Assembly (NCBI RefSeq): GCF_039521925.1
Contig: NZ_BAAACY010000022.1
Span: forward strand, 6,352-70,351
DNA length: 64,000 bases
Source of the DNA: Virgibacillus salarius
GTDB lineage: Bacteria > Bacillota > Bacilli > Bacillales > Amphibacillaceae
Reading direction: 5' to 3'
Under the pieces are notes generated by a model, which did no database searches, had not been told where the DNA came from, and worked only from the letters and a program-made list of their open reading frames with translations. A program made the position numbers and the translations under genes. Below, in pieces: positions 8,970 to 17,646 of the stretch (its first letter is position 1; each line of letters opens with the position of its first letter).

Positions 8970-9534
8970 CCGAACAACTTCAGAAACAGATATTTCTCTT
9001 ACCTTGAATATAGATGGAGCTGGTTATAGTTCGATTCAAACAGGAGTTGGATTTTTTGATCATATGCTCACCTTATTGTCTAGACATGGACTACTTGATT
9101 TAAATGTAAGCTGTAAGGGTGATTTAGAAGTTGATCAGCATCATTCTATTGAAGATATTGGTATTGCTTTTGGCAAGGCCTTTTACCAAGCACTCGGAGA
9201 CAAACAAGGAATTACGCGCTACAGTAGTATAACTACACCGATGGACGAAGCGCTGTCTACTGTATCTCTAGATATTAGTGGACGTTCGTATCTTGTATAT
9301 AAGGTAGAGGGGCTAAAAGATAAAGTTGGAGATTTCGATACAGAGCTAGTAGAAGAATTCTTTCAGGCTTTTACCAGCAATGCCAAAGTCACCTTACACA
9401 TTCATAACGTTTATGGTACAAATTCACATCACATGATTGAATCCATATTTAAAGGCTTTGGCCGAGCACTCGATCAAGCAAGCCAAAAAAGCGAACGTAT
9501 CATAGGTATCCCCTCTACAAAAGGAAGTCTTTAA
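8950..9534 (+). CDS. hisB: Imidazoleglycerol-phosphate dehydratase
   Basis: Manganese enzyme that dehydrates imidazoleglycerol phosphate. Only the dehydratase half is present (194 residues). The phosphatase role is taken by hisJ. Metal-binding repeats FFDHMLTLLSRHG, DQHHSIEDIGIAFGK and NSHHMIESIFKGFGR are intact. The ATG at 8950 was preferred over an upstream in-frame ATG at 8914 because AAAGGATGG precedes it and because family members begin at about this point. Confidence 0.95.
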   Translation: MRNHTINRTTSETDISLTLNIDGAGYSSIQTGVGFFDHMLTLLSRHGLLDLNVSCKGDLEVDQHHSIEDIGIAFGKAFYQALGDKQGITRYSSITTPMDEALSTVSLDISGRSYLVYKVEGLKDKVGDFDTELVEEFFQAFTSNAKVTLHIHNVYGTNSHHMIESIFKGFGRALDQASQKSERIIGIPSTKGSL

Positions 9535-9595
9535 AAGAGGAATGATACCATCCAATTGTATACAAAAAATCGGTACTATTGAAAGGACGTATAAG

Positions 9596-10201
9596 ATGAT
9601 TGCTATCATTGATTATGGTGCTGGGAATATGAAAAGCCTTCAGTTTGCATTAAACAGAAAAGGCCTGGAATGTTGTGTCACCACTGAAAAAAAACAGATT
9701 CTCAACAGCACTGCCATGATACTTCCAGGGGTGGGCGCTTTCCAAGATGCCATGACTACCTTAAAGCAAAAAGACTTAATCAATACCATAAAAGATGAAA
9801 CTACAAAAGGGAAACCCTTATTAGGTATTTGTTTAGGTATGCAATTATTCTATGAAACAAGTGAAGAAGATGGAGAATGGGAAGGTTTCGGATTATTGAA
9901 AGGAAAAGTTAGTAGAATTAATTACACGGTTAAAGTTCCTCACATTGGTTGGAATACACTGCATATGCAGCGAAGTAGTTCCATATGCCAAAACATTCCA
10001 AATAATGCTTTTGTATATTATGTCCACTCCTATGCAGTAAAAGAATATGCATATAATTCTCTGGTTGCCAGCACTGCTTATGGTGGTACCATCCCAGCAA
10101 TCGTCCAGCAGGATCATATTATTGGCATGCAGTTTCATCCAGAAAAAAGCGGTAACGTTGGACTTCAGCTTCTAGCAAATTTTGGGGAGATGATTTCATG
10201 A
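9596..10201 (+). CDS. hisH: Imidazole glycerol phosphate synthase, glutaminase subunit
   Basis: Class I glutamine amidotransferase that feeds ammonia to HisF. The nucleophile Cys is in GICLGMQLFY (about 76-85), and the His/Glu pair is in MQFHPEKSGNVG. The length is 201 residues from the ATG at 9596, which has AAAGGA nine nt upstream. The longer frame back to 9542 lacks family similarity. The stop overlaps the hisA ATG as ATGA, so coupling is likely. Confidence 0.95.
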   Translation: MIAIIDYGAGNMKSLQFALNRKGLECCVTTEKKQILNSTAMILPGVGAFQDAMTTLKQKDLINTIKDETTKGKPLLGICLGMQLFYETSEEDGEWEGFGLLKGKVSRINYTVKVPHIGWNTLHMQRSSSICQNIPNNAFVYYVHSYAVKEYAYNSLVASTAYGGTIPAIVQQDHIIGMQFHPEKSGNVGLQLLANFGEMIS

Positions 10202-10920
10202 TTTTATTTCCGGCAATTGATATTAAAGACAGTAGATGTGTCCGCCTTACACAAGGCAATTATAATAATGAAATAGTATACAGTAATAACCCTGTACATA
10301 TGGCTTCACAGTGGGAAACGCAAGGAGCTGAATACTTACATCTCGTCGATCTTAACGGAGCTAAAACAGGTCAGTCAAAAAATATTGATATTGTCAAAAA
10401 AATAGCCGATACCATTTCCATTCCCGTACAGATTGGTGGTGGAATTCGTAGCCTAGCGACAATGGAGAACTACCTTAATGCAGGAATGAAAAAAGTGATA
10501 CTTGGAACAGCAGCTATTGAGGACAAATCGTTTTTAGCTGCGGCTATTTCTAAATACCCTACCCAAACCATTGTATCGATAGATGCTAGAAATGGACTTG
10601 TAGCAACAAATGGCTGGACGGAAATAAGCAAGGTTAAAGCTAGAGATTTAGCAAAAGAGTTGGAGCAACTAGGTTTACAAACGCTAATCTACACAGACAT
10701 TCTTAAAGATGGCATGCTAAGCGGACCAAATTTTACAGAACTCCAAATTATGCAAGCTTCCACATCAATGAATATTATTGCCTCTGGGGGAGTAACGACA
10801 ATGAAGGATGTGACCACATTAAGCAAAATGAAACTACATGGTGCAATTATCGGCAAAGCACTATACGACGGATCCTTAACATTAAAACAAGGGTTGGAGG
10901 CAATAACAAATGTTAGCTAA
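10198..10920 (+). CDS. hisA: ProFAR isomerase HisA
   Basis: 1-(5-phosphoribosyl)-5-[(5-phosphoribosylamino)methylideneamino]imidazole-4-carboxamide isomerase. It is a (beta/alpha)8 barrel with the catalytic acid and base aspartates in FPAIDIKDSRCVRLTQG (strand 1) and YTDILKDGMLSGPN. Phosphate-binding Gly motifs IQIGGGIR and IIASGGV are visible. It has 240 residues and overlaps hisH by 4 nt and hisF by 11 nt. Confidence 0.95.
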   Translation: MILFPAIDIKDSRCVRLTQGNYNNEIVYSNNPVHMASQWETQGAEYLHLVDLNGAKTGQSKNIDIVKKIADTISIPVQIGGGIRSLATMENYLNAGMKKVILGTAAIEDKSFLAAAISKYPTQTIVSIDARNGLVATNGWTEISKVKARDLAKELEQLGLQTLIYTDILKDGMLSGPNFTELQIMQASTSMNIIASGGVTTMKDVTTLSKMKLHGAIIGKALYDGSLTLKQGLEAITNVS

Positions 10921-11677
10921 ACGGATTATTCCTTGCCTTGATGTAGCTGGAGGGCGCGTGGTAAAAGGGAAAAAATTTAAAAACATCCAGGACGTAGCTG
11001 ACCCAGTAAAATTAGCTAAACGATACAATCAAGCTGGTGCTGACGAACTTGTATTTTATGACATCACAGCGTCTAATGAAGGAAGAGACATATTTCTTGA
11101 TGTTGTTGAGTCTGTGGCTGCGGAAATTGCTATTCCCTTTACCGTTGGAGGAGGAATTAGAACTCTCGAGGATATACATCGTGTCTTACGAGCAGGTGCT
11201 GACAAAGTTTCTCTAAATAGCGCAGCCATCACAAATCCAAGTTTAATTAAGGAGTCTGCATTAAAGTTTGGATCACAATGTATCGTATTATCGATTGATG
11301 CAAAACAGACGGAACAGTATAAATGGGATGTCTATCTGAACGGAGGACGAAAACATGCAAAGCTAGATGCAGTAGAATGGGCAAAACAAGGAGAAGCATT
11401 AGGTGCAGGAGAGATCGTGATCAATGCTATTCATACAGATGGTGAACAATTAGGCTATGACCTTAACCTGATACATTTAATCGCTTCTTCTGTCAGTATT
11501 CCAATTGTAGCAAGTGGAGGTGCAGGGAGTATTAACGATTTTTTGGAAGTTTTAAAACCTGGTCTTGCAGATGCAGCATTAGCAGCATCCGTTTTCCATT
11601 ATAATGATATACCGATCCCACAATTAAAGAAGCATTTATACAACAAGGGTATAGAAATTAGGAGTGAGCGTATATGA
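10910..11677 (+). CDS. hisF: Imidazole glycerol phosphate synthase, cyclase subunit
   Basis: Cyclase that joins PRFAR and ammonia from HisH into imidazole glycerol phosphate and AICAR. It is a TIM barrel of 255 residues with catalytic Asp in IIPCLDVAGGRVVKG and the second Asp in VLSIDAKQT. The phosphate sites are VGGGIRTLED and ASGGAGSINDF. It starts inside the hisA end and overlaps hisIE by 4 nt. Confidence 0.96.
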   Translation: MLAKRIIPCLDVAGGRVVKGKKFKNIQDVADPVKLAKRYNQAGADELVFYDITASNEGRDIFLDVVESVAAEIAIPFTVGGGIRTLEDIHRVLRAGADKVSLNSAAITNPSLIKESALKFGSQCIVLSIDAKQTEQYKWDVYLNGGRKHAKLDAVEWAKQGEALGAGEIVINAIHTDGEQLGYDLNLIHLIASSVSIPIVASGGAGSINDFLEVLKPGLADAALAASVFHYNDIPIPQLKKHLYNKGIEIRSERI

Positions 11678-12315
11678 ACATAGAAATGGACGCTATAACA
11701 TTTGGTACCGATGGATTACTGCCAGTAATCGTTCAGGATGCAACGAATGGAAAAATATTAACATTAGCTTATATGAATAAGGAGGCATTTTCCAAAACAG
11801 TCGAAACAAAGGAAGCTTGGTTTTTTAGTAGAAAGCGGCAGACACTATGGAACAAGGGGGAAACTTCTGGAAATAAACAAGCTGTCCATGCGATTTTCTT
11901 AGATTGTGATCAAGATGCGCTATTATTACAGGTAAGACCGCTTGGTCCAGCCTGCCACAAAGGCAAGCATACTTGCTTTCATCATGAGCTGTATCAGGAG
12001 TCTATTCCCCCTTATCAAGTTCTTGAACAGCTTAAGAAGCAAATAACCAAACGTAAACATTCTCCTGTTGTAGGTTCCTATACTGCCTATCTGTTTCGAG
12101 AAGGGCTTGATAAGGTATTAAAAAAAATTGGAGAGGAAGCTAGTGAGGTCATTATTGGAGCTAAAAATAAGAATAAACAGGAGGTAACCTGGGAAATAGC
12201 TGATTTAACTTACCATACGCTCGTATTGATGGAGCTACTTGATGTCTCCTTCCATGATATAACGAATGAGCTACAACAAAGACATAATCAGGAAAAGGAC
12301 GTACGAAATGAATAG
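11674..12315 (+). CDS. hisIE: Bifunctional PR-AMP cyclohydrolase / PR-ATP pyrophosphohydrolase
   Basis: Fused enzyme of steps 2 and 3. The N-terminal cyclohydrolase domain (about 1-110) shows AYMNKEAF, WFFSRKRQTLW KGETSGN and the zinc segment DCDQDALLLQV with PACHKGKHTCF. The C-terminal MazG-like pyrophosphohydrolase domain (about 115-205) shows KVLKKIGEEASEVIIGAKN. It is 213 residues long. It begins within the hisF stop and overlaps hisC by 8 nt. Confidence 0.95.
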   Translation: MNIEMDAITFGTDGLLPVIVQDATNGKILTLAYMNKEAFSKTVETKEAWFFSRKRQTLWNKGETSGNKQAVHAIFLDCDQDALLLQVRPLGPACHKGKHTCFHHELYQESIPPYQVLEQLKKQITKRKHSPVVGSYTAYLFREGLDKVLKKIGEEASEVIIGAKNKNKQEVTWEIADLTYHTLVLMELLDVSFHDITNELQQRHNQEKDVRNE

Positions 12316-13402
12316 ATTTTGGAGTGACGCAGTTAAACGGAGCACGCCCTATGTTCCCGGTGAACAGCTAAATGACCCTACCATTATAAAATTAAATACA
12401 AATGAGAATCCATATCCTCCCTCACCAAAAGTAAAGGAAGCTATTTACAGAGCATTAGAGAACAAGTTAAATCATTATCCTACACCAACAGCAGAGAATT
12501 TAAGAGAGAAAATTGCCAACTTCTATCATCTAAATAAAGAGAATGTTTTCATAGGAAATGGGTCTGATGAAGTGCTTGCTTTTTCGTTCATGGCATTTTT
12601 TCTGCCCGAAAAAAAAATCCGTTTCCCAGCAATTTCATATAGTTTTTACCCTGTTTATTGCAATCTTTTTCACATACCGTATCAAGAAGTATCCTTAAAC
12701 AAGAACTTCACACTAAATCAAGTTGATTTTTTTGATTCGGATGGTGGTGTTATTTTACCAAACCCTAATGCACCTACGAGTATTCTAGCAGAACTTGACG
12801 TTATAAAAGCTATTGTAGAAAATAATCCTAATCGGGTTGTCATTATAGATGAAGCATACATTGACTTTGCTGCGGCTTCAGCAGTTTCACTCATTGACCA
12901 ATATGAAAATCTCCTCGTCATACAAACGATGTCAAAATCTCGTTCGCTTGCTGGCTTAAGAGTAGGCTTTGCTATTGGCAATCCAGAACTAATTGAAGCA
13001 CTCCAGCGAATCAAGAATTCGTTTAACTCCTACACCATTGATCGATTAGCACTTGCAGGAGCTGAGGCTGCTATTGAAGATACTACCTATTTTAAAGAAA
13101 CAACAAATTCTATTATTCACACACGCAACTGGATGACGGCAGAGTTAAAAAAACGTGGATTTAAGGTATTGCCATCAGCAACAAACTTTTTGTTTGCTAC
13201 ACATCCTAGCTATGCAGCACGATCCCTTTATCAACAGCTAAAAATAGAAGGTATTCTTGTTAGACATTTTAATAAAGACGAAATTACACAATATTTAAGG
13301 ATTTCAATAGGTACGGATCAAATGATGGAGCAATTCTTAGAAAAATTGGATACCCTTATTGCAGAAAAACGTCCTCTGCTAAGCAGACATACGAGCTTGT
13401 AA
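12308..13402 (+). CDS. hisC: Histidinol-phosphate aminotransferase
   Basis: PLP-dependent class I/II aminotransferase converting imidazole acetol phosphate to histidinol phosphate; family members may also act on aromatic keto acids. Substrate-site motif LNTNENPYPPSPKV, the Asp/Tyr of VVIIDEAYIDF and the Schiff-base Lys in QTMSKSRSLAGLRVG are visible. The ATG at 12308 follows AAAGGA and overlaps hisIE. In B. subtilis hisC lies beside trp, while here it closes the his operon. Confidence 0.93.
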   Translation: MNRFWSDAVKRSTPYVPGEQLNDPTIIKLNTNENPYPPSPKVKEAIYRALENKLNHYPTPTAENLREKIANFYHLNKENVFIGNGSDEVLAFSFMAFFLPEKKIRFPAISYSFYPVYCNLFHIPYQEVSLNKNFTLNQVDFFDSDGGVILPNPNAPTSILAELDVIKAIVENNPNRVVIIDEAYIDFAAASAVSLIDQYENLLVIQTMSKSRSLAGLRVGFAIGNPELIEALQRIKNSFNSYTIDRLALAGAEAAIEDTTYFKETTNSIIHTRNWMTAELKKRGFKVLPSATNFLFATHPSYAARSLYQQLKIEGILVRHFNKDEITQYLRISIGTDQMMEQFLEKLDTLIAEKRPLLSRHTSL

Positions 13403-13421
13403 ACATAGGAAATAGTATCGA

Positions 13422-13589
13422 CATAAAGTGAAACTTCCTTCCGTGGGGAGTTTGTTTATCCCACGGATGGTTAGTACCACAAGGGTATGACCTAAAGGCC
13501 TCTGAACCAATCGGACATTTACTGATAGTTTATACCCATTTACCAATACCTTGATGTGAAGTCTTACTGCCAGTTATATGCGGGATAAA
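13422..13589. repeat. Repeat family C copy (long-hairpin subtype)
   Basis: Begins ATAAAGTGAAACTTCC and ends CAGTTATATGCGGGATAAA. It contains the hairpin TCCGTGGG...CCCACGGA near its start, then a CCAATCGGACATTTACTG segment. It fills most of the space between hisC and the next gene. Related copies are at 38030, 45370, 48989 and 63747, with short remnants elsewhere. Confidence 0.75.
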
Positions 13590-13604
13590 GTGAAATCGAC
13601 GTCA

Positions 13605-13656
13605 AAAGAAAAAAGCATCCGATATTTAGACAGCTTCTAAATGATCGGGTGCTTTC
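13605..13656 (-). terminator. Rho-independent terminator of the SurA-like lipoprotein gene
   Basis: Stem AAAGCACCCGAT / ATCGGATGCTTT read on the minus strand, followed by a T-rich tract. It lies just past the stop at 13671. On the plus strand it may also stop his transcripts. Confidence 0.75.
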
Positions 13657-13670
13657 ATACTAAGCGTTGC

Positions 13671-14396
13671 TTAGATTAATGTTTCAACCTTTGCATCCTT
13701 TTTTAATTTATCAACTTTTTTCTGAAGTTGTTCATTCGTTTTTTGTTGTTTAATTTGATTTTTGATTTGGTCTTTCAAATCCTTTAATTTACCAATCTCT
13801 TCATTTTGCTCTTTCAACTGATTGTAGTATTCTTCAACCTCTTTATCCGTTACTTTGATCTCCAACTGTGAATCAATATACTTGGTAGTAATTAAATCAT
13901 CTTCTAACTGCCGTTTAAATTGATCTTCCGTAAGATTAAATTGTTCAAGAACTGCAGTTAACTGGTCACCATTCTCTTCTTTTAACGAATCAAATTCGGA
14001 TTGAACCTCTTTATCTGAAACCTTAATACCCTTGCTTGCAGCATCCTGTCTAATTAAGTGCTGCTCAACCAAAACGTTTATGGTTTGTTCCTTTAGTTTA
14101 TCTAGATCGCTCACATCCTGTCCATATTGCGCCATTTGGGTTTTTAATTGTGTATAGATCGGGTTGTAGCGTTCACCTTTTATTTCATCACCGTTGACAG
14201 AAGCTACAGCTGTTCCTTCTTCTACCTTCTCTTTATCGGTCACTTTTACTTGCTGCTCCTGACCCTCTTTTGATGTATTACCTTCTTCCTGCGTTTGCTC
14301 ATCTTTCTTTTTATCACCTTCAGCATTGTCATCTCCACATGCTGCCAATACGATTGCTAAGGTTAGTGCTAATCCTAGCATGATAATTTTTTTCAT
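13671..14396 (-). CDS. SurA N-terminal-domain lipoprotein
   Basis: Secreted lipoprotein of 241 residues. The signal peptide ends in lipobox LAAC (Cys about 20), followed by an acidic, Gln/Lys-rich linker and a helical SurA/PrsA-type chaperone domain beginning near VASVNGDEIKGERYN. No parvulin (PpiC) domain follows; PrsA foldases are usually about 280-330 residues with that domain. It is therefore probably a chaperone-only relative acting at the outer membrane face, not an active prolyl isomerase. It is monocistronic, with a clear terminator. Confidence 0.85.
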   Translation of the reverse strand: MKKIIMLGLALTLAIVLAACGDDNAEGDKKKDEQTQEEGNTSKEGQEQQVKVTDKEKVEEGTAVASVNGDEIKGERYNPIYTQLKTQMAQYGQDVSDLDKLKEQTINVLVEQHLIRQDAASKGIKVSDKEVQSEFDSLKEENGDQLTAVLEQFNLTEDQFKRQLEDDLITTKYIDSQLEIKVTDKEVEEYYNQLKEQNEEIGKLKDLKDQIKNQIKQQKTNEQLQKKVDKLKKDAKVETLI

Positions 14397-14851
14397 TCGT
14401 TAGACCCCTCATTTCTTAATGAATGTCCTTTCATTCAAACATATTTAGGACAACCTTTTCAAGTGCCAAATGTGCCGTTTACTGCAAAAACATGAGAATA
14501 GCAAGGGATGAAAGCCCTATTTACAATTGTATAACAATAAACAGCACTTTCCCTAAATTATGCCACATTCGACACGATTTATGTGTGAGTGATTGATTGA
14601 GATTCCCAAGACTAAAGTCGCAAGCCCTACACCTGCCATTGTGACCGATGGAATTCATGAATGATTAGCGATCTCAGTCCACACCTCCTAGTACTCGCTG
14701 CCTTTCAGCTAACTCACTCTGGATAGGCGAAGGCAACGTCTTCATGTTTAGGCAGGCTACCATCTTCAAACGAGTCCATTTTCGTTACAAAATATTCAAC
14801 ACAACTATAGCAAATTAATGAAGTAAATAGTTAATATAAAAGAAATTAAAT
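14397..14851. other. Gene-free stretch with a possible decayed mobile-element segment
   Basis: I find no convincing open frame. A block at about 14590-14815 is less AT-rich than its surroundings. Read on the minus strand it ends GACTTTAGTCTTGGGAATCTC, which reminds me of the right end of IS200/IS605-type elements in Bacillaceae. No transposase frame remains. This identification is a weak inference. Confidence 0.3.
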
Positions 14852-15601
14852 AGAGGCTGGTACAAAACACAACTTCTTTACTCAAAATACGAATAATCAA
14901 GTTATCAATAGGAGTATCGCCGCACCGTAAAAATATACGCTCTTTCCGCAGGCACGGCCTCAGCTAACTTGGTAAAGAAAAACACGTTACCACGTGGATC
15001 TTCGGACGCATGGTTCCCGCCGGAGTCTCACTTATTTCAGGTGCTAAATGAAAGATTCTAACCAAAAGACGAACGATAGTTATTTTCTCGTGTTCTCTTT
15101 TTTGCTTCCTGCTTCTTCTGTTTAATGGGTTTTTTAGACATAGAAGGACGCCCCTTTTGTTTTAATTCCAGGCCTTCCTTACCTTGTTTGCGAAATTTTT
15201 TCATCCAGAGTTTAACAATGGACGAAGTGCTCAACTTAAATTGAACAGCAGTTTCTGTATAAGAAGCACCTGTCTCTAGCATAAATTGTATCGCATCTAA
15301 TTTAAATTGAACAGAATACTCCTTCTTTGTATTTCTTCGTTTTAGTCCCGCCATACCGTGACGCTCATAGTTTTTCACCCATTCATATATTGGTGTAGAG
15401 CTACTCATATGATATTTTTTGGCTAAGGAACGATATGAAAGATTTCCATCTATATACTCGGTGACAACCTTCCCTTTAAATTCTTCACTATATTTAGCCA
15501 CAAAAACACCCCCTGAAATTAGATTTTTTACTCTAACTTCAGGGGGTCGGTACCTTATCGTTCGTCTTTTATTGTTTCTTCATTCTTTTGTCTCTGTCTC
15601 T
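14852..15601. mobile_element. Repeat family D copy 2: MITE with nested IS remnant
   Basis: The 750-bp element is bounded by imperfect terminal inverted repeats AGAGGCTGGTACAAAA (14852-14867) and the complement of AGAGACAGAGACAAAA (15586-15601). It shares its left half and right end with copy 1 at 2648-2919. The hairpin arms AAAAGACGAACGATA (15064-15078) and its complement (15556-15570) now flank about 477 bp of IS sequence that copy 1 lacks. The outer ends resemble IS1182-family termini from memory; that link is unproven. Confidence 0.7.
15058..15501 (-). pseudogene. IS3/IS150-group OrfA transposase remnant
   Basis: Encodes two consecutive helix-turn-helix domains of the IS150 OrfA type: MAKYSEEFKGKVVTEYI near the start, then YSVQFKLDAIQFMLETGASY, and the GRPSMSKKP motif. 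The usual leucine-zipper C-terminus and all of OrfB (the DDE catalytic part) are missing. The last seven residues, NYRSSFG, are read from the flanking MITE hairpin. The IS left end lies at about 15509-15555, with CCCCCTGAA inverted repeats. The frame starts at GTG 15501 behind AGGGGGTG. It cannot transpose alone. Confidence 0.85.
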
Positions 15602-15630
15602 ACCAATTTACTAAGACATGCTTTTTGTAA

Positions 15631-16602
15631 TTATTTTTCTAAGCTTGCTTGAATTTCATCAACCATACCCTGAACAGATACAAGTCCGCCACCAGATAAG
15701 TACCAGAATTCAGGATCAAGGTACACGATATTATCATTTTCATAAGCTTTCGTGCCTTGAACTAGTTCGTTCTCCACAATTTGCTTTGCAGAAGATTCTT
15801 CTCCAATTGCTGCACTACGATCAATAACATAAAGTAAATCAGGATTCTTTTCAACTACATATTCAAATGAAACATTTTGACCATGAGTAGATGCTTCGAT
15901 ATCTTTATCTACTGCAGGCACATTAAACACATCGTGAATAATACCAAAACGTGAACTAGGACCATATGCGCTAATCTTATCATCATTTGCTAGAATGATT
16001 AATGCATTCTCATCAGCTTGTTTTGCTTTTTCTTGTATTCCTGCAATCGATTCATCGATTGTTGCTAGTTCTTCTTCTACTTCAGACTGTTTATCAAAAA
16101 TCTTACCAAGTGTACTCATGTTTTCTTTAAATGATTCCATGTAACGAGTAGTATCAACACCTAAGTAAACAGTAGGAGCTAATTCTGATAGCTGATCATA
16201 TACAGATGACTGACGCCCTGAGATAAAGATGACATCCGGATCAATTTCAGCAATTTTCTCAAAATCTGGTTCCTTTAAGCTTCCGATATTTTCATATTCT
16301 TCCCCTTCATATTTTTCTAAATACGATGGGATATTACCTTTGGCAACACCCGCTACTTCTACTCCTAATTTATCTAATGAATCAAGTACACCATAATCAA
16401 AAACAACTACTTTTTCAGGATTCTGCGGTACTTCTGTATCGCCAAGTTCTTGCGTTATCTTTATATTTTCTGTTTCAGCAGTTTCCTTTTCCTTACTTCC
16501 GCTATTCCCTTCATCACTACTTTTTTCTTCATCTGAACCACAAGCAGCCAATGCGAAGACCATTATGCTCATGAATAGTAACAATAGTAATTTCTTCATC
16601 AT
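15631..16602 (-). CDS. yclQ: Petrobactin-type siderophore-binding lipoprotein
   Basis: Iron-siderophore binding protein, 323 residues, with lipobox LAAC followed by a Ser/Glu/Lys-rich tether. The body closely follows B. subtilis YclQ as I recall it: PEKVVVFDYGVLDSLDKLG, IGSLKEPDFEKIAEIDPDVI, VDTTRYMESFK, ASTHGQNVSFEYV and FWYLSGGGL. It would capture petrobactin-like catecholate siderophores for YclNOP. It is the last gene of the operon, separated from yclP by about 290 nt, unlike the overlapping upstream genes. Two start ATGs are adjacent at 16602; either is possible. Confidence 0.9.
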   Translation of the reverse strand: MMKKLLLLLFMSIMVFALAACGSDEEKSSDEGNSGSKEKETAETENIKITQELGDTEVPQNPEKVVVFDYGVLDSLDKLGVEVAGVAKGNIPSYLEKYEGEEYENIGSLKEPDFEKIAEIDPDVIFISGRQSSVYDQLSELAPTVYLGVDTTRYMESFKENMSTLGKIFDKQSEVEEELATIDESIAGIQEKAKQADENALIILANDDKISAYGPSSRFGIIHDVFNVPAVDKDIEASTHGQNVSFEYVVEKNPDLLYVIDRSAAIGEESSAKQIVENELVQGTKAYENDNIVYLDPEFWYLSGGGLVSVQGMVDEIQASLEK

Positions 16603-16803
16603 AAACTCCCCAATCTTTTTAATTTAATATTTTTTATATTAACCATACCGCTTCTTACCATTCAAAGTAGATTTCCAGTGTCATTTTTGCCCAATCTCTT
16701 TTGTACCGGGCTCGTTATATGAAAGCATTCCAAGAGCTTTTTTTCTTAAACCTATTTACCTGTGCCAAAACATACGATAAAATTAAAATTGTCAGCATTC
16801 CTT

Positions 16804-16837
16804 CATCATGACCTTAGTTTTCGCTAACATCATGATG
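16804..16837 (-). promoter_or_regulatory. Intercistronic hairpin between yclP and yclQ
   Basis: CATCATGA..TTAG pairs with CTAA..TCATGATG around a 6-nt loop. No T-tract follows on the minus strand, so it looks like an mRNA-processing or stabilising hairpin upstream of the binding-protein gene, not a terminator. Confidence 0.5.
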
Positions 16838-16890
16838 GGGGGATTTTTTATATTGGAATCACTTCAAATGGTATTAAGCCATGTAGATGA

Positions 16891-17646
16891 TTAAAAATAA
16901 ACACATATACGTTTATCATCAATGTCTTGAATATCAATGTCCATATCATAAATATCTTTTAGGACACATTTATCAATGACATCACAAGCCTTACCTTGTT
17001 TTACTACCTTTCCATCCTTCAAAGCCACAATATTATCTGAGTAGCATGACGCAAAATTAATATCATGAATAACAATTAATATTGTTTTCCCAAGCTCATC
17101 TACTAAATTTCTTAGTGTCTTCATGATTTGAACGGAATGGCGCATATCCAGATTATTTAATGGCTCATCCAAAAGAATGTACTCTGTATCCTGTGCAATT
17201 ACCATGGCAATATGTGCACGTTGACGTTGACCACCACTTAGTTCATCTAAAAACTTATCCTGCATCTCACGAAGCTCCATATAATCAATGGCTTCATCCA
17301 CTTTTTCCCAATCATAGCTATTGAGCTTACCTTGAGAGTAAGGAAATCGTCCAAATGATACGAGCTCCCGAACTGTTAGTTTTAAGTTGATCGAATTAGA
17401 TTGTTTTAGTATCGATATCTTCTTAGCCAGCTCATTGTTTTTAGTTTCCATAATGTCTTTGCCATCAATGGATATATTTCCATTATCTTTTGCGATAAGA
17501 CGACTAACCATAGAGATCAACGTACTTTTCCCAGCACCATTCGGTCCGATGAAAGAAGTAATGGTCCCTTTTTCAATGTTTAAAGAAACATCTTCAATCA
17601 CTTTCTTCTGGTTATACGACTTAAATACATTTTTTATGTCTACCAT
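16891..17646 (-). CDS. yclP: Petrobactin ABC transporter ATP-binding protein
   Basis: ATPase of an iron-siderophore importer, 251 residues. Walker A GPNGAGKSTL (about 34-43), signature LSGGQRQRAHIAMVIAQD, Walker B YILLDEPLNNLDM and switch His IVIHDINFA are all intact. The ILKQ and VSFGRFPYSQG segments are typical of the FecE/YclP class. The ATG at 17646 has AAAGGAG upstream and overlaps the end of yclO by 7 nt. Confidence 0.92.
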   Translation of the reverse strand: MVDIKNVFKSYNQKKVIEDVSLNIEKGTITSFIGPNGAGKSTLISMVSRLIAKDNGNISIDGKDIMETKNNELAKKISILKQSNSINLKLTVRELVSFGRFPYSQGKLNSYDWEKVDEAIDYMELREMQDKFLDELSGGQRQRAHIAMVIAQDTEYILLDEPLNNLDMRHSVQIMKTLRNLVDELGKTILIVIHDINFASCYSDNIVALKDGKVVKQGKACDVIDKCVLKDIYDMDIDIQDIDDKRICVYF

